NCBI RefSeq assembly: GCF_900103805.1
Contig: NZ_FNIB01000003.1
Span: 324,987-388,986 of the forward strand
From: Cryobacterium flavum
Lineage (GTDB): Bacteria; Actinomycetota; Actinomycetes; Actinomycetales; Microbacteriaceae
DNA: 64,000 bases
Reading direction: 5' to 3'
Shown here: piece by piece, positions 17,325 through 28,113 of the stretch
Numbering within the stretch: the first letter of the stretch is position 1
Layout of the letters: the number at the start of each line of letters is the position of its first letter
Made by a program: the position numbers and the translations under genes
Notes under the pieces: generated by a model
Told to the model about the DNA's origin: nothing
Database searches by the model: none
What the model saw: only the letters and a program-made list of their open reading frames with translations

Positions 17325-18737
17325 ATGAACGAGTGGTTGGATCCTTTACTCCTATCACGGTGGCAATTCGGTCTCACGACCGTGTATCACTTTCTTTTCG
17401 TCCCGCTCACGATCGGTCTGGCCCTCACGGTCGCGATCTTTCAAACGGCCTGGGTGCGTACCGACAAGGCTAAATATCTGCAGCTGACGCATTTCTTCGG
17501 CAAGATCTTTCTGATCAACTTCGCCATGGGCGTCGTGACTGGCATCGTGCAGGAATTTCAGTTCGGTATGAACTGGTCGGACTACTCGCGTTTCGTCGGT
17601 GACGTCTTTGGCGCTCCGCTCGCCTTCGAGGGGATTGTCGCCTTCTTCCTCGAAGCTACGTTCGTCGGCCTCTGGATCTTCGGCTGGGACAAACTACCCA
17701 AGAAGATTCACCTCGCCACGATCTGGCTCACCGCGATCGGTTCGATCGCGTCGGCCTACTTCATCCTCGCCGCGAATGCCTTCATGCAGAACCCGATCGC
17801 CTACACGATCAACGAGGAAAAGGGGCGTGCCGAACTCACCAGCATCTGGGAACTGCTCACCAACCCCATTGCCCTCGCCGCCTTCCCGCACACGATTTTC
17901 GCCTGCTTCATGGTCTCGGCCGGACTCATCATCTCGGTAGCCGCCTGGCACCTGTACCGCAACCAACACCTCGACACCATGCGTCCGGCGCTCAAGTTCG
18001 GCCTCTGGATGATGGTCATCGCCGGCGTGCTCACGACACTCGCCGGAGACCAGCTGGGCCTGGCCATGGTTGAGGCCCAGCCGATGAAGATGGCCGCTGC
18101 CGAAGCGCTGTACCACACGGCGACCGGTGCCAACGCGAGCTTCTCCATCTTCACCCTTGGTACGCCGGACGGCGTGCACGAGTTGTTCTCCGTGCGCGTT
18201 CCCTACCTGCTCTCCTTTCTATCGACCCACACCTTTGACGGCACGGTCGAGGGCATCAACAACCTGCAGTCGCAGTACGTCACCCTGTACGGCCCCGGCG
18301 ACTACACCCCGACCATCTGGATAACCTACTGGGCGTTCCGCTGGATGATCGGCCTCGGTCTCGCGCACATGCTCGTTGCCGTCGTCGGCCTGTGGCTGAC
18401 CCGCAAGGGGCGCAGCCCGAAGCGCACCTGGGTATGGAAGGTCGCGATCTGGAGCTTCCCTTTCTCCCTGCTCGCGATGAGCGTCGGCTGGGTGTTCACC
18501 GAAATGGGTCGCCAACCCTGGCTCGTGTTCGGAATGCTCAAAACCGAAGACGGCGTCTCGCCCGGCGTCAGCGGCGTGGAGATTCTGATCTCGCTGATCG
18601 CCTTCACCCTGCTCTACGGAATTCTCGCGGTAGTCGAGTTCCGACTCATCCTCAAGGCCGTTCAGAAAGGCCCGGACGATGCACCGGTACCCGACGCCGA
18701 ATCCGGCGCAGTCACGCACGCTGCCACGGTCTACTAA
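17325..18737 (+). CDS. cydA: Cytochrome bd ubiquinol oxidase subunit I
   Basis: Catalytic subunit of the high-affinity terminal oxidase, holding hemes b558, b595 and d in the membrane. The 470 residues include the N-terminal SRWQFGLTTVYHFLFVPLTIGL helix, several further membrane helices and the GRQPW motif near residue 390. The length implies the short Q-loop form usual in Gram-positive bacteria. GGAGGG precedes the ATG. It is first in a cydABDC operon whose promoter carries two BlaI-type palindromes, suggesting control by the divergent repressor rather than by a redox repressor encoded nearby. Confidence 0.98.
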   Translation: MNEWLDPLLLSRWQFGLTTVYHFLFVPLTIGLALTVAIFQTAWVRTDKAKYLQLTHFFGKIFLINFAMGVVTGIVQEFQFGMNWSDYSRFVGDVFGAPLAFEGIVAFFLEATFVGLWIFGWDKLPKKIHLATIWLTAIGSIASAYFILAANAFMQNPIAYTINEEKGRAELTSIWELLTNPIALAAFPHTIFACFMVSAGLIISVAAWHLYRNQHLDTMRPALKFGLWMMVIAGVLTTLAGDQLGLAMVEAQPMKMAAAEALYHTATGANASFSIFTLGTPDGVHELFSVRVPYLLSFLSTHTFDGTVEGINNLQSQYVTLYGPGDYTPTIWITYWAFRWMIGLGLAHMLVAVVGLWLTRKGRSPKRTWVWKVAIWSFPFSLLAMSVGWVFTEMGRQPWLVFGMLKTEDGVSPGVSGVEILISLIAFTLLYGILAVVEFRLILKAVQKGPDDAPVPDAESGAVTHAATVY

Positions 18738-18749
18738 CAGGAATACACA

Positions 18750-19754
18750 ATGGATCTCACAATTCTCTGGTTCTGGATCATCGCTGCGTTGTTCATCGGG
18801 TACTTCGTGCTCGATGGCTTCGACTTCGGGGTCGGAATGTCCCTGCCATTTCTCGGCAAGGACGACACCGATCGCCGCGTTCTCATCAACACCATCGGCC
18901 CGGTCTGGGACCTCAACGAAACCTGGGTCATCGTCGCCGGCGCCTCACTCTTCGCAGCGTTCCCCGAGTGGTACGCGACCATGTTCAGCGGCTTCTACTT
19001 GGCTCTGCTGCTCATTCTCGTTGCACTGATTCTGCGCGGTGTGTCGTTTGAATACCGCCACCAGCGCCCCGAATCCACCTGGAAGAAATGGTTCGACGGC
19101 ATGATCATCGTCGGTTCGGCCGTTCCGGCGCTGCTCTGGGGTGTCGCCTTCGCCAACGTCGTGCGGGGCGTCAAACTCGACGCCAACCACGACTACATCG
19201 GCACCTTCTTCGACCTGCTAAACCCGTACGCCCTGCTCGGCGGCGTCACCACGCTGCTGCTGTTCTTCGTGCACGGGGTCGTCTTCGTCTCGCTCAAGAC
19301 CGAGGGCGACATTCGGGTTCGGGCGCGAAAGCTCGCCACCAAGGCCGGAATCGTGACGATAGTGGTCGCGGCCAGCTTCCTGGTTTGGACAACCTTCGCA
19401 TATGGCACCGTGGCATCCGCTATCTTCGCCGCTCTGGCCGCTGTGGCGCTGATCGCCTCCTTCCTGGCCAACCTGCGCGGTGCCGAACGGCTCGCGTTCG
19501 GCCTGATGGCCGCCACGATCGGTCTCGCCGTGCTCACCCTGTTCGCCTCGCTGTTTCCCGACGTCATGCCGGCCAGCAACGACGCGGCGAACAGCCTGAC
19601 CATCACGAACGCCTCCTCATCGACCTACACGCTCGGTGTGATGAGCTGGACCGCACTGATCGGGATGCCCGTCATCCTGCTCTACCAGGGCTGGACCTAC
19701 TGGGTGTTCCGCAAGCGCATCGGCCGGGCGCAGATTGAGGTCGCCGTACACTAG
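18750..19754 (+). CDS. cydB: Cytochrome bd ubiquinol oxidase subunit II
   Basis: Second structural subunit of cytochrome bd oxidase, 334 aa with about eight membrane helices. The N-terminus LTILWFWIIAALFIGYFVLDGFDFG is the family hallmark. The stretch DRRVLINTIGPVWDLNETW follows. It starts 12 nt after cydA and is followed after 20 nt by cydD. CydA and CydB together oxidise menaquinol and reduce oxygen at low oxygen tension, without proton pumping. Confidence 0.98.
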   Translation: MDLTILWFWIIAALFIGYFVLDGFDFGVGMSLPFLGKDDTDRRVLINTIGPVWDLNETWVIVAGASLFAAFPEWYATMFSGFYLALLLILVALILRGVSFEYRHQRPESTWKKWFDGMIIVGSAVPALLWGVAFANVVRGVKLDANHDYIGTFFDLLNPYALLGGVTTLLLFFVHGVVFVSLKTEGDIRVRARKLATKAGIVTIVVAASFLVWTTFAYGTVASAIFAALAAVALIASFLANLRGAERLAFGLMAATIGLAVLTLFASLFPDVMPASNDAANSLTITNASSSTYTLGVMSWTALIGMPVILLYQGWTYWVFRKRIGRAQIEVAVH

Positions 19755-19774
19755 CGCTGTGGCAGACTGAGCCA

Positions 19775-21451
19775 GTGCGCCCCCTCGATCCTCGCCTTCT
19801 TCGTTACGCCCACGCAGCGCGCCAATTTCTTCTGATCGGCGCGCTGCTGGGCTTCGCGCAAACCCTCGTCGTCATCGCGTTCGCCTGGCTGCTGACCCGG
19901 GCGATCACGCTCACGGTCGCGGGGGAGCCCCTGAGCACGATCATGCCGACCCTGGCCGCCCTCGCCGGGGTCGTTGTGCTGCGCTCGGTGCTCATCTGGC
20001 TGCTCGAAGTGGCGGCCAACCGCGGTGCCGCCCAGGTCAAGAGCCAACTGCGGGCCCGCGTCATGACCAAGCTTGCCGAACGCGGCCCCGACTGGGTCGC
20101 CTCCCAGCAGAGCGCTCGCCTGTCGACCGTCGTCACGACCGGTCTCGACGCCCTCGACAACTACTTCGCCCGCTACCTGCCGCAACTGTTGCTGACCATG
20201 ATCGCCACACCGATCCTGATCGCGGTCGTCCTCTGGCAAGACCTCGCGAGCGGCCTCACGGTCATCATCGTGATTCCGCTGATTCCCGTCTTCATGATTC
20301 TCATCGGCAAGGTCACCCAGTCGGTGCAGCAGGAACAATGGCAGGCGCTGCAGCGCCTCTCCACCGGATTTCTGGACGTGGTCGGGGGCCTCGGCACCCT
20401 CAAGATCTACGGTCGGGAACGACGCCAGTTCGACCGGATCCGTTCCATTACCGAGGAATATCGCACCCGCACCATGAAGGTGCTGCGCGTCTCGTTCCTC
20501 AGCGGCTTCGTGCTCGAACTCGCCGCGAGCCTCTCGGTCGCCCTCCTCGCCGTGTCGATCGGCCTGCGGCTCATCGACGGTGCCCTGCTGCTCGGCGTCG
20601 GTCTGTTCGTTCTGCTCCTCGCCCCGGAGGCGTTTCTGCCGCTGCGCCAGGTGGGCGCACAGTTTCACGCTGCCGCCGACGGGCTCGCGGCCGCCGAAGA
20701 GCTGTTCACCATTCTCGACGATGACTCCATCGCGACGGTCGCGACTGTCTCCACAGCGGATGCCGCGGCCGGCGCCGGTCTCGCAGCACCCCACGCTGGT
20801 CAACTCGGGCAGGCAGCCGGCGCCCTTCGTCTGGCGGGTGTCACCGTTCGGCGGGGCGACTCCGTGGTGATCCACCAGTTGCACGCGGATTTTGCCCCCG
20901 GCCAGCTGAGCGTGCTGCGCGGAGTCAGCGGGGTCGGCAAGTCGACCCTCGTAGCCGCCCTGCTCGGCTTCGTGCCGTACACCGGCGCCCTCACGCTCGG
21001 CGGCGTTGCCGTCACGGCCGGCGCGCCGCGCCCCTGGCTGGCCTGGGCCGGCCAGCGACCGGGCCTGTTCCGCGGAACGGTGGCCGAGAATGTGGCGCTG
21101 GGGGCGGCATCCGCTGAACCCGGCCTGATCGTGCAGGCCCTCGACTGGGCGGGAGCCGCCGAGGTGTTGCCCAGCAACGTTCTCGGGGTGAACGGCGACG
21201 GGCTCTCCGGCGGCCAGGCGCAACGCGTCGGAGCGGCCCGCGCCATCTACCGTGCGCTGGCGACCGAGTGCCACGTGCTGATTCTCGACGAACCGAGCTC
21301 AGCGCTCGACTCCGACGCCGAAGCCGGACTGCTGGCCGGCCTCCGCCACCTCGCCGACCAGGGACGCGTCGTGATCGTCGTCAGTCACCGGCCGGCCGTC
21401 GTCGCTGCCGCAGACCACGTGATCGAATTGCAGGAGCTCATCCATGTCTGA
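19775..21451 (+). CDS. cydD: ABC exporter subunit CydD (cytochrome bd biogenesis)
   Basis: Half of the CydDC heterodimeric ABC exporter. CydDC is known to export cysteine/glutathione or handle heme and is needed to assemble cytochrome bd. The 558-aa protein starts at a GTG. It has an exporter-type membrane domain (about residues 1-320) and an ABC domain: Walker A GVSGVGKST, signature LSGGQAQRV, Walker B LILDEPSSALD and the switch His in VSHRPA. It overlaps cydC by 8 nt. In some actinobacteria CydD and CydC are fused; here they are separate. Confidence 0.95.
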   Translation: MRPLDPRLLRYAHAARQFLLIGALLGFAQTLVVIAFAWLLTRAITLTVAGEPLSTIMPTLAALAGVVVLRSVLIWLLEVAANRGAAQVKSQLRARVMTKLAERGPDWVASQQSARLSTVVTTGLDALDNYFARYLPQLLLTMIATPILIAVVLWQDLASGLTVIIVIPLIPVFMILIGKVTQSVQQEQWQALQRLSTGFLDVVGGLGTLKIYGRERRQFDRIRSITEEYRTRTMKVLRVSFLSGFVLELAASLSVALLAVSIGLRLIDGALLLGVGLFVLLLAPEAFLPLRQVGAQFHAAADGLAAAEELFTILDDDSIATVATVSTADAAAGAGLAAPHAGQLGQAAGALRLAGVTVRRGDSVVIHQLHADFAPGQLSVLRGVSGVGKSTLVAALLGFVPYTGALTLGGVAVTAGAPRPWLAWAGQRPGLFRGTVAENVALGAASAEPGLIVQALDWAGAAEVLPSNVLGVNGDGLSGGQAQRVGAARAIYRALATECHVLILDEPSSALDSDAEAGLLAGLRHLADQGRVVIVVSHRPAVVAAADHVIELQELIHV

Positions 21452-23141
21452 CGTCACCACGGCTTCCCGCGACGTGCTGCGCCTCGCCCAGCCGCGCCCG
21501 CGCTGGTTTGCCCCCGGGCTGCTGGCCGGCATCGGGAGCGCCGTCATGGCCGTGGCGCTGCTCGCCTGCTCAGCCTGGCTGATCACCCGCGCGGCCGAGA
21601 TGCCCTCGCTGGCGTTTCTCGGCCTGGCCGTCGTGGGCGTGCGCGCATTCGCCATCTTTCGCTCCGTGCTGCGCTACCTGGAACGCCTGACCAGCCACGA
21701 TGCTGCCTTCCGGCAGCTGGCCGAACTGCGGCTGGGCATCTTTCGCCGCATCGTTCCGGTAGCACCGGCGGGCTTGGCGAGCACCGGTCGCGGCGACCTG
21801 CTGACCCGCCTGGTGCGTGACGTCGACGACCTGCAGGACCTCCCACTGCGCGTCCTACAGCCCCTGCTGGTGGCCGGCGTCACCGCGGCGCTCAGCGTGA
21901 TCGGCATCTGGCTGATCCTTCCGCTGGCCGGCCTCACCCTGCTCGTCTGCCTGCTCCTGGCCGGGGTGCTCGGAACCGTGCTGCCTCGCAGTCTGGCCGC
22001 TCGGGCCGACCGCGAGCTCGCCCCGCTCCGCGGTGCCCTCGCCGACGAAGTGCTCGAAATCGCCCTGAACCTCGATGTGCTCACCGCCTTCGACGCCCTC
22101 AGCCCGCGCCTGGCGCAGCTCGCACGCACCGATGAGCGCCTGCGGCGCGCCACGCTGCGCCGGTCGGCCGGGGTGGGCGTGCAGTCCGCCGTCGTGGCCC
22201 TGTTCGCCGGAGCAGCAACGCTCGGCGCGCTCTACTTCGGGATCCCAGCGCTCGAGCGCGGGGGTGGGCTGCTCAGCCCGGACCTGCTCGTGCCCACCCT
22301 CGTCGTCGCCGTGCTCGTGCCGATGGCCGTGTTCGAGGTGTTCGGCATGATTCCCCTCGCGGCCGGGGCCTGGCGTCAGGTCCGGGTCAGCGCGCGTCGC
22401 GTCGCCGACGTCGTTCCGCAGGCTGTGCCCGCCGAAATTCCCGTCGACGTGGTGAACCCGCAGGAGCTTTTTTCTCCCGACCAGGCCCTCGGCCCGGTCG
22501 TACTGGAACTGACCGATCTAGGCGCGCGCTGGCCCGGCCAGGTCGACGCTGCTGTGGCCGGCGTGAGCCTGCGACTCGCGCCGGGGGACCGCGTGCACCT
22601 TGCCGGCCCAAGCGGCGCCGGCAAGACGACTCTCGCCCAGACGCTCGTGCGCTTTCTGAATTACACCGGTTCCTACCGGCTGAACGGGGTCGAGGCGCGC
22701 CTGCTGGCCCAGGATGAGGTGCGACGCGTGGTCGGACTGTGCGAGCAGCGACCCTGGTTGTTTGACGACAGCATCCGTCAGAATTTGCTGTTCGCCCGCG
22801 ACACGGCCACTGACGCCGAACTCGAGGCTGTGCTCGCCCGCGTCGGCCTGGCCGTGTGGGCTGCCCAGCGCGGCGGACTCGAGGCCCGGGTGGGCGAGCG
22901 CGGCGCGCTCGTCTCCGGTGGACAGGCCCAGCGCATCGCCCTCGCCCGGGCCCTGCTGGCCGATTTTCCGGTGCTTATCGTCGACGAGCCCACGGCCAAC
23001 GTCGACAGTGCGGGGGCGGATGCCCTCGTGCGCGACATTCTGACGGCCGCCGCCGACGCGCACCGTGCCGTGCTGCTCATTTCGCACACCCCCGTACCGG
23101 ACGAGCTCGTAACAGCGCGGGTGACCCTGCCGGGCCGATAA
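21444..23141 (+). CDS. cydC: ABC exporter subunit CydC (cytochrome bd biogenesis)
   Basis: Partner of CydD, 565 aa, starting at an ATG inside the end of cydD. The membrane domain (residues 1-330) begins with RPRWFAPGLLAGIGSAVMAVALLACSAWLITRAAEMP, which is typical of CydC. The ABC domain shows Walker A GPSGAGKTT, signature VSGGQAQRI, Walker B LIVDEPTANVD and a switch His in ISHTPV. The signature begins with Val rather than Leu, a mild variation. It ends 4 nt before the convergent DedA gene. Confidence 0.95.
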   Translation: MSDVTTASRDVLRLAQPRPRWFAPGLLAGIGSAVMAVALLACSAWLITRAAEMPSLAFLGLAVVGVRAFAIFRSVLRYLERLTSHDAAFRQLAELRLGIFRRIVPVAPAGLASTGRGDLLTRLVRDVDDLQDLPLRVLQPLLVAGVTAALSVIGIWLILPLAGLTLLVCLLLAGVLGTVLPRSLAARADRELAPLRGALADEVLEIALNLDVLTAFDALSPRLAQLARTDERLRRATLRRSAGVGVQSAVVALFAGAATLGALYFGIPALERGGGLLSPDLLVPTLVVAVLVPMAVFEVFGMIPLAAGAWRQVRVSARRVADVVPQAVPAEIPVDVVNPQELFSPDQALGPVVLELTDLGARWPGQVDAAVAGVSLRLAPGDRVHLAGPSGAGKTTLAQTLVRFLNYTGSYRLNGVEARLLAQDEVRRVVGLCEQRPWLFDDSIRQNLLFARDTATDAELEAVLARVGLAVWAAQRGGLEARVGERGALVSGGQAQRIALARALLADFPVLIVDEPTANVDSAGADALVRDILTAAADAHRAVLLISHTPVPDELVTARVTLPGR

Positions 23142-23145
23142 GACG

Positions 23146-23781
23146 TCAGTCCATGTGGCGCTGTTCGCGTCGGTGCAGCCACTTCTTGATCAGGAACACC
23201 GCCAGGACGAACAGCGCGATCACGCCGACGAACAGGTAGCCGGCGAAGTGCAGCCGGCCGCTCAGCTCGCGGTAACCGCCGGCCGCCGCCGACCCCACGC
23301 TGACATAGGCGAGGGACCAGATGACGCAGGCCGGCACGGTCCAGGCCATGAAGGTTCGGTAGCGCATGCGGCTCGCGCCGACGGTAACCGGAATCAGTGA
23401 GTGCAGCACCGGAAGAAATCGGGAGATGAACACGGCGACACCGCCGCGCCGGTCGAGGTAATTCTCGGCGCGAATCCAGTTAGGTTCGCCGATACGTCGG
23501 CCGAGTCTGCTGCCGCGAATGAACGGTCCGAAGTGATGTCCGAGGGCAAAGCCGATGCTTTCCCCGGCCAGGGCGCCGACGATCACGGCCGCTACAAGCG
23601 TGATGAACTCGACCGGGCCGTCGACCGCCGTGCTGGCCACAATGACGATCGTGTCGCCGGGAACGACAAGTCCCACCAGCACCGAAGTCTCCAGGAGCAT
23701 GCCCAAAAAGGCCAGAAGCGTTCGAATGACCGGGTCGACGCCGGAGACGGTGTCGAGGATCCACGTGAGGATGTCATTCAT
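23146..23781 (-). CDS. DedA family membrane protein
   Basis: Polytopic inner-membrane protein of the DedA/VTT superfamily, whose members act in envelope homeostasis and include lipid-carrier flippases. The ATG at 23781 (MNDILTWILD) gives 211 aa. A longer frame adds 24 Arg-rich residues unlike family members and would contain the -10 box. Motifs include LVGLVVPGDTIVI, GALAGESIGFALG, and SRFLPVLHSLIPVTVGASRM, the last matching the re-entrant-loop consensus. About five hydrophobic segments are seen. Confidence 0.93.
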   Translation of the reverse strand: MNDILTWILDTVSGVDPVIRTLLAFLGMLLETSVLVGLVVPGDTIVIVASTAVDGPVEFITLVAAVIVGALAGESIGFALGHHFGPFIRGSRLGRRIGEPNWIRAENYLDRRGGVAVFISRFLPVLHSLIPVTVGASRMRYRTFMAWTVPACVIWSLAYVSVGSAAAGGYRELSGRLHFAGYLFVGVIALFVLAVFLIKKWLHRREQRHMD

Positions 23782-23794
23782 TTCGCCCAGCCTA
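23782..23794 (-). promoter_or_regulatory. -10 box of the DedA gene (leaderless start)
   Basis: TAGGCT on the minus strand (complement of 23789-23794) ends 7 nt before the ATG at 23781. This supports that start over the upstream alternative. Confidence 0.5.
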
Positions 23795-23856
23795 CGTGCT
23801 CGGCGCGATTCAACAAGTCGCGCTGGCCGCCTTCGGGTACGGGCACCGCGCAAAGC

Positions 23857-23868
23857 TAGGCTGTTCTG
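23857..23868 (+). promoter_or_regulatory. -10 box of pabB (leaderless start)
   Basis: TAGGCT (23857-23862) ends 6 nt before the GTG at 23869, the same geometry as at the acyltransferase and comEA genes. Confidence 0.55.
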
Positions 23869-25305
23869 GTGACCGGCCCCGTGCAGAGCAGACTCCTAAG
23901 CAGCTGGACGGACCCCGCGACGGCTTTTGCGGCCCTCTATTCCGACGCTCCCTACGCGTTCTGGCTCGATGCCGGCCCGGGCGCTCGCACCGGTGTCAGC
24001 TACCTCGGCGCAGCCTCGCCCCGCTCCCGGTTCGTGATCGCGTCGGTGATCGAGGGAACGGTCACGTCCGTCTTTCCAGCGGATGCTGCGCCGCCGGTCG
24101 TCACACACGAGACCGTTTTCGAGTTCCTCCGCCGCGACCTGGCCGATGATGAAACGTCGAGCCTCTCTGGGATCGAGGGGTTCGACCTCGGCTGGGTCGG
24201 CTGGCTCGGCTACGAACTCGGCGCGCACACTGTCGGCACGCCCGTGCACGAATCGCGCTACCCGGATGCTGCCCTGCTGGAGGTCGACCGGATGATCCGG
24301 TTCGACCACGACTCCCGCACCGTGACGCTTGTGGCGAGCCGGGGCGCGGATGATTCGAGTTCGGCCGATCCCAACTCGGTCGTGACCGAGTGGTTCGACC
24401 AGACCGCCGCAGCACTGGCGGCGAGCCCGCGCGGGCCGGCGGCGGCCCGCGCGGCCGTACCCCGGGCATCCGCCGCTTCACCGCACTGGAGGCACGACGA
24501 AACCGAGTATGCCGCGCTGATCGAGACCTGTTTGTCGGCCATCCACGATGGCGACGCATACCAGTTGTGCCTGACCAATGAGATTCGGGTGCCGGGCCAG
24601 TGGCACCCGATCGAGACCTACGACGTGCTGCGGGCCGGCAGCCCCAGCCACCACGGCGGCGTGCTGCGCTTCGGTGACCTGGCGCTGCTCAGCGCGAGTC
24701 CGGAGCAGTTTTTGCACGTGGGCCGGGATCGACGCGTGCGTACCAAGCCGATCAAGGGCACGAGGCCGCGCTCGAAGGAGCCCGACGAGGACGAGCGGCT
24801 GAAAGTCGAACTTGCCCAGAGCGACAAGGAACGTGCCGAGAACCTGATGATCGTCGATCTCATGCGCAACGACCTCGGACGCATCGCCGAGCTCGGCACC
24901 GTGGCGGTGTCCAGCCTGCTCGCGGTGGAGAGCTACCCACACGTGCACCAGCTGGTCAGCACCATCGAAGCGCTTCTGTCACCGGGCGTCACGGTGGTCG
25001 ACGCCATCCAAGCGTGCTTTCCGGCCGGGTCCATGACGGGCGCACCGAAGCGGAGCGCGATGACCATTCTGGACTCGCTGGAGACCGGGCCGCGGGGCGT
25101 CTACTCCGGGGCGTTCGGCTATGTCGGGCACGGCGGCGTCGCCGACCTGGCCATCGTCATCCGCAGTATCGTGCTCGATTCGTGCTGGGCCAGCATCGGC
25201 ACGGGCGGCGGAATCACGGCCCTCTCCAACGCCGCCGACGAGATCGAGGAGACCCGAATCAAGGCGGCCGCCCTGCTTGCGAGCCTCGGTGTCGCCTGGC
25301 CCTAG
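23869..25305 (+). CDS. pabB: Aminodeoxychorismate synthase component I
   Basis: Converts chorismate (with ammonia or glutamine) to 4-amino-4-deoxychorismate for folate synthesis. The chorismate-binding domain covers about residues 205-470. PIKGTRPR carries the Lys that marks PabB; TrpE has Ala at that place. Further motifs are [36 protein letters not shown] and [20 protein letters not shown]. No glutamine amidotransferase or aminodeoxychorismate lyase follows, so the PabA partner is elsewhere or shared with TrpG. The GTG start is supported by the adjacent -10 box. Confidence 0.9.
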   Translation: MTGPVQSRLLSSWTDPATAFAALYSDAPYAFWLDAGPGARTGVSYLGAASPRSRFVIASVIEGTVTSVFPADAAPPVVTHETVFEFLRRDLADDETSSLSGIEGFDLGWVGWLGYELGAHTVGTPVHESRYPDAALLEVDRMIRFDHDSRTVTLVASRGADDSSSADPNSVVTEWFDQTAAALAASPRGPAAARAAVPRASAASPHWRHDETEYAALIETCLSAIHDGDAYQLCLTNEIRVPGQWHPIETYDVLRAGSPSHHGGVLRFGDLALLSASPEQFLHVGRDRRVRTKPIKGTRPRSKEPDEDERLKVELAQSDKERAENLMIVDLMRNDLGRIAELGTVAVSSLLAVESYPHVHQLVSTIEALLSPGVTVVDAIQACFPAGSMTGAPKRSAMTILDSLETGPRGVYSGAFGYVGHGGVADLAIVIRSIVLDSCWASIGTGGGITALSNAADEIEETRIKAAALLASLGVAWP

Positions 25306-25387
25306 TAATCTAGACCTTGTACACGTGCGCTTCGTCGCGCGTGCGCCCGAGCGAATGCTCCCGCATCGATCATGTTCAACCCCTGCA

Positions 25388-27988
25388 ATGAATGAGAGTC
25401 ACGTGGCACACGAGCACGAAAGCCTACGCATTGACGCGCGCGATGAGAGCAGCGAAGAAGTGTACGACTTCGCGGCGATCCAGGCGAAGTGGCAACCCAT
25501 CTGGGAAGAGTTGGCCCCGTTCAAGACGAGCGGCGAGGGTGACACCCGTCCGCGCAAATTCGTGCTCGACATGTTCCCGTACCCCTCGGGCGACCTGCAC
25601 ATGGGCCACGCCGAGGTCTACGCGCTCGGAGACGTCGTCGCCCGCTACTGGCGCCACCAGGGCTTCAACGTGCTGCACCCGATCGGCTGGGACTCCTTCG
25701 GGCTACCCGCCGAGAACGCCGCCATCAAGCGCGGCATCGACCCGCGCGGCTGGACCTACGACAACATCGCGCAGCAGAAGAAGAGCATGAAGCTCTACGC
25801 GACCAGCTTCGACTGGGATCGCGAACTGCACACGAGCGACCCCGAGTACTACAAGTGGACCCAGTGGCTGTTCCTGCAGCTCTACAAGAAGGGCCTGGCC
25901 TACCGCAAGGACAGCTGGGTCAACTGGGACCCGATCGACCAGACCGTGCTCGCCAACGAGCAGGTGCTGGCCGACGGCACGAGCGACCGCAGTGGCGCCG
26001 TCGTGGTCAAGAAGAAGCTCACCCAGTGGTACTTCAAGATCACCGACTACGCCGACCGCCTGTTGGATGACCTCAACCAGCTCGAGGGCACCTGGCCGGC
26101 CAAGGTGCTCAACATGCAGCGCAACTGGATCGGCCGCTCCATCGGAGCGGATGTCGACTTTGCGATCGAGGGCCGCACCGAGCGCGTCACCGTGTTCACG
26201 ACCAGGCCCGATACGCTGTTCGGCGCGACTTTCATGGTCGTCGCCCCCGATTCGGATCTCGCCGCCGAACTGGTGGCCGACTCCTCACCTGCGGTGCAGG
26301 AAGGCTTCCAGGAGTACCTCGTGCAGGTGCAGCGCAGTACCGAGATCGAACGTCAGGCCACCGACCGGCCCAAGACCGGCGTGTTCCTCGGCCGCTACGC
26401 GACCAACCCGGTCAACGGCGAACGCCTGCCCATCTGGGCGGCCGACTACGTGCTGGCCGATTACGGCACCGGGGCGATCATGGCCGTGCCGGCGCACGAC
26501 CAGCGCGACCTCGACTTCGCCCGCGCGTTCGACCTGCCCGTGCGGGTCGTCGTCGACACCAATTCTCCGGCCACCGGCATGATCCCGGTGATCACCCAGG
26601 GCATGATCGACGGCACCGAGGAGCTGCCCTCGCTCGACCCGCTCAGCACCGGCATCGCCTTGGCCGGTGAAGGCCGGCTGATCAACTCGGGCCCGCTCAA
26701 CGGCCTGAGCAAGATCACCGCGATCAAGCGCATCGTCGAGCAGCTCGCCGCCGACGGCTTGGGCCGCGCGGCCAAAAACTATCGTCTGCGCGACTGGCTG
26801 GTCTCCCGCCAGCGCTACTGGGGCGCTCCGATCCCGATCATCCATGGCGCCGACGGCACCGAGATCCCGGTGCCCGAAGACCAGCTGCCGGTGCTGCTGC
26901 CGCCCGCTGAGGGCCTCGACCTGAAGCCGCGGGGCACCTCACCGCTCGGCGGAGCGACCGACTGGGTCAATGTGCCCAACCCGATCGACGGCACGCCAGC
27001 CCGCCGCGATGCCGACACCCTGGACACCTTCGTCGACAGCTCCTGGTACTTCCTCCGGTTCCTGAACCCGCAGGACGACACCAAGGCCTTCGACCCGAAG
27101 GAGGCCGAGAAGTGGGCGCCGGTCGACCAGTATGTCGGCGGGGTCGAGCACGCCATTTTGCATCTGCTATACGCGCGCTTCATCACAAAGTTTCTGTTTG
27201 ATGAGGGCTATGTGAGCTTCACCGAGCCGTTTACCGCGCTGCTCAACCAGGGCATGGTCATTCTCGACGGCGCCAAGATGAGTAAGAGTAAGGGCAACCT
27301 GGTCTACTTCACCGAGGAAATCGAACGCCACGGCGTCGACGCCGTTCGCCTGACGATGGCCTTCGCCGGCCCGCCGGAAGACGATATCGACTGGTCCGAC
27401 GTGTCCCCGGTCGGCTCGGCCAAGTTTCTGGCCCGCGCCTGGCGCGTTGCCCGCGACGTCACCAGTGCCCCCGACGTGGAATGGAAGACGGGCGACCTCA
27501 CCCTGCGCCGCGTCACCCACCGCTTCCTCTCCGATGCGCCTGGCCTGGTCGAATCGTTCAAGTTCAACGTGGTCGTCGCTCGACTGATGGAACTGGTCAA
27601 CGCCACCCGCAAGGTCATCGACACCGGCGCCGGGCCGGCGGATGCCGCCGTGCGCGAAGCCGCCGAGGCCACCGCCATGGCGCTGAACCTGTTCGCCCCC
27701 TACACAGCTGAGGACATGTGGGCTCACCTCGGCTACGAGCCGTGCATCGCCCTCGTGCCGTGGCGCAAGGCCGAACAGACCCTGCTCGTGCAGGAGTCGG
27801 TGACGGCGGTCGTTCAGGTGGACGGCAAGATGCGCACCCTTCTCGAAGTCTCGCCGAAAATCTCCAGCGAAGACCTCGAGAAAATGGCGCGGGACGCGGC
27901 CGCGGTCATCCGATCGATCGGTGATCGCGAGATCATCAAGGTGATCGTGCGCGTGCCGAAGCTCGTCTCGTTCGTCACTCGCCCGTAG
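25388..27988 (+). CDS. leuS: Leucyl-tRNA synthetase
   Basis: Class I synthetase that charges tRNA-Leu. The HIGH-equivalent motif is [15 protein letters not shown] (HMGH) near residue 70, and KMSKS appears intact in [10 protein letters not shown]. The editing (CP1) domain lies between them, with [19 protein letters not shown] and [16 protein letters not shown]. The ATG at 25388 gives 866 aa, a normal length; a GTG five codons further in is possible. The 82-nt upstream region shows no T-box or leader peptide that I can recognise. The gene appears monocistronic. Confidence 0.97.
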   Translation: MNESHVAHEHESLRIDARDESSEEVYDFAAIQAKWQPIWEELAPFKTSGEGDTRPRKFVLDMFPYPSGDLHMGHAEVYALGDVVARYWRHQGFNVLHPIGWDSFGLPAENAAIKRGIDPRGWTYDNIAQQKKSMKLYATSFDWDRELHTSDPEYYKWTQWLFLQLYKKGLAYRKDSWVNWDPIDQTVLANEQVLADGTSDRSGAVVVKKKLTQWYFKITDYADRLLDDLNQLEGTWPAKVLNMQRNWIGRSIGADVDFAIEGRTERVTVFTTRPDTLFGATFMVVAPDSDLAAELVADSSPAVQEGFQEYLVQVQRSTEIERQATDRPKTGVFLGRYATNPVNGERLPIWAADYVLADYGTGAIMAVPAHDQRDLDFARAFDLPVRVVVDTNSPATGMIPVITQGMIDGTEELPSLDPLSTGIALAGEGRLINSGPLNGLSKITAIKRIVEQLAADGLGRAAKNYRLRDWLVSRQRYWGAPIPIIHGADGTEIPVPEDQLPVLLPPAEGLDLKPRGTSPLGGATDWVNVPNPIDGTPARRDADTLDTFVDSSWYFLRFLNPQDDTKAFDPKEAEKWAPVDQYVGGVEHAILHLLYARFITKFLFDEGYVSFTEPFTALLNQGMVILDGAKMSKSKGNLVYFTEEIERHGVDAVRLTMAFAGPPEDDIDWSDVSPVGSAKFLARAWRVARDVTSAPDVEWKTGDLTLRRVTHRFLSDAPGLVESFKFNVVVARLMELVNATRKVIDTGAGPADAAVREAAEATAMALNLFAPYTAEDMWAHLGYEPCIALVPWRKAEQTLLVQESVTAVVQVDGKMRTLLEVSPKISSEDLEKMARDAAAVIRSIGDREIIKVIVRVPKLVSFVTRP

Positions 27989-28113
27989 CGGTCAGCGACA
28001 TACCGGCCCCGGTCGATCCGGCCTGACCGGTCAGGGCCTTCTCCACAGGGCTGCCCTTGGCCGGGCTGTGCACAGATCGGGTGACCGGCGGCAAGTGGAT
28101 TCTGCGCGCGGCC

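Noticed and set aside
19751..21274. 507-codon open frame antisense to cydD
   Set aside because: Shadow of a certain gene with intact ABC motifs; no ribosome site or protein family.
25306..25387. T-box or leader peptide before leuS
   Set aside because: No T-box sequence, specifier stem or Leu-rich short frame could be found in the 82-nt region.
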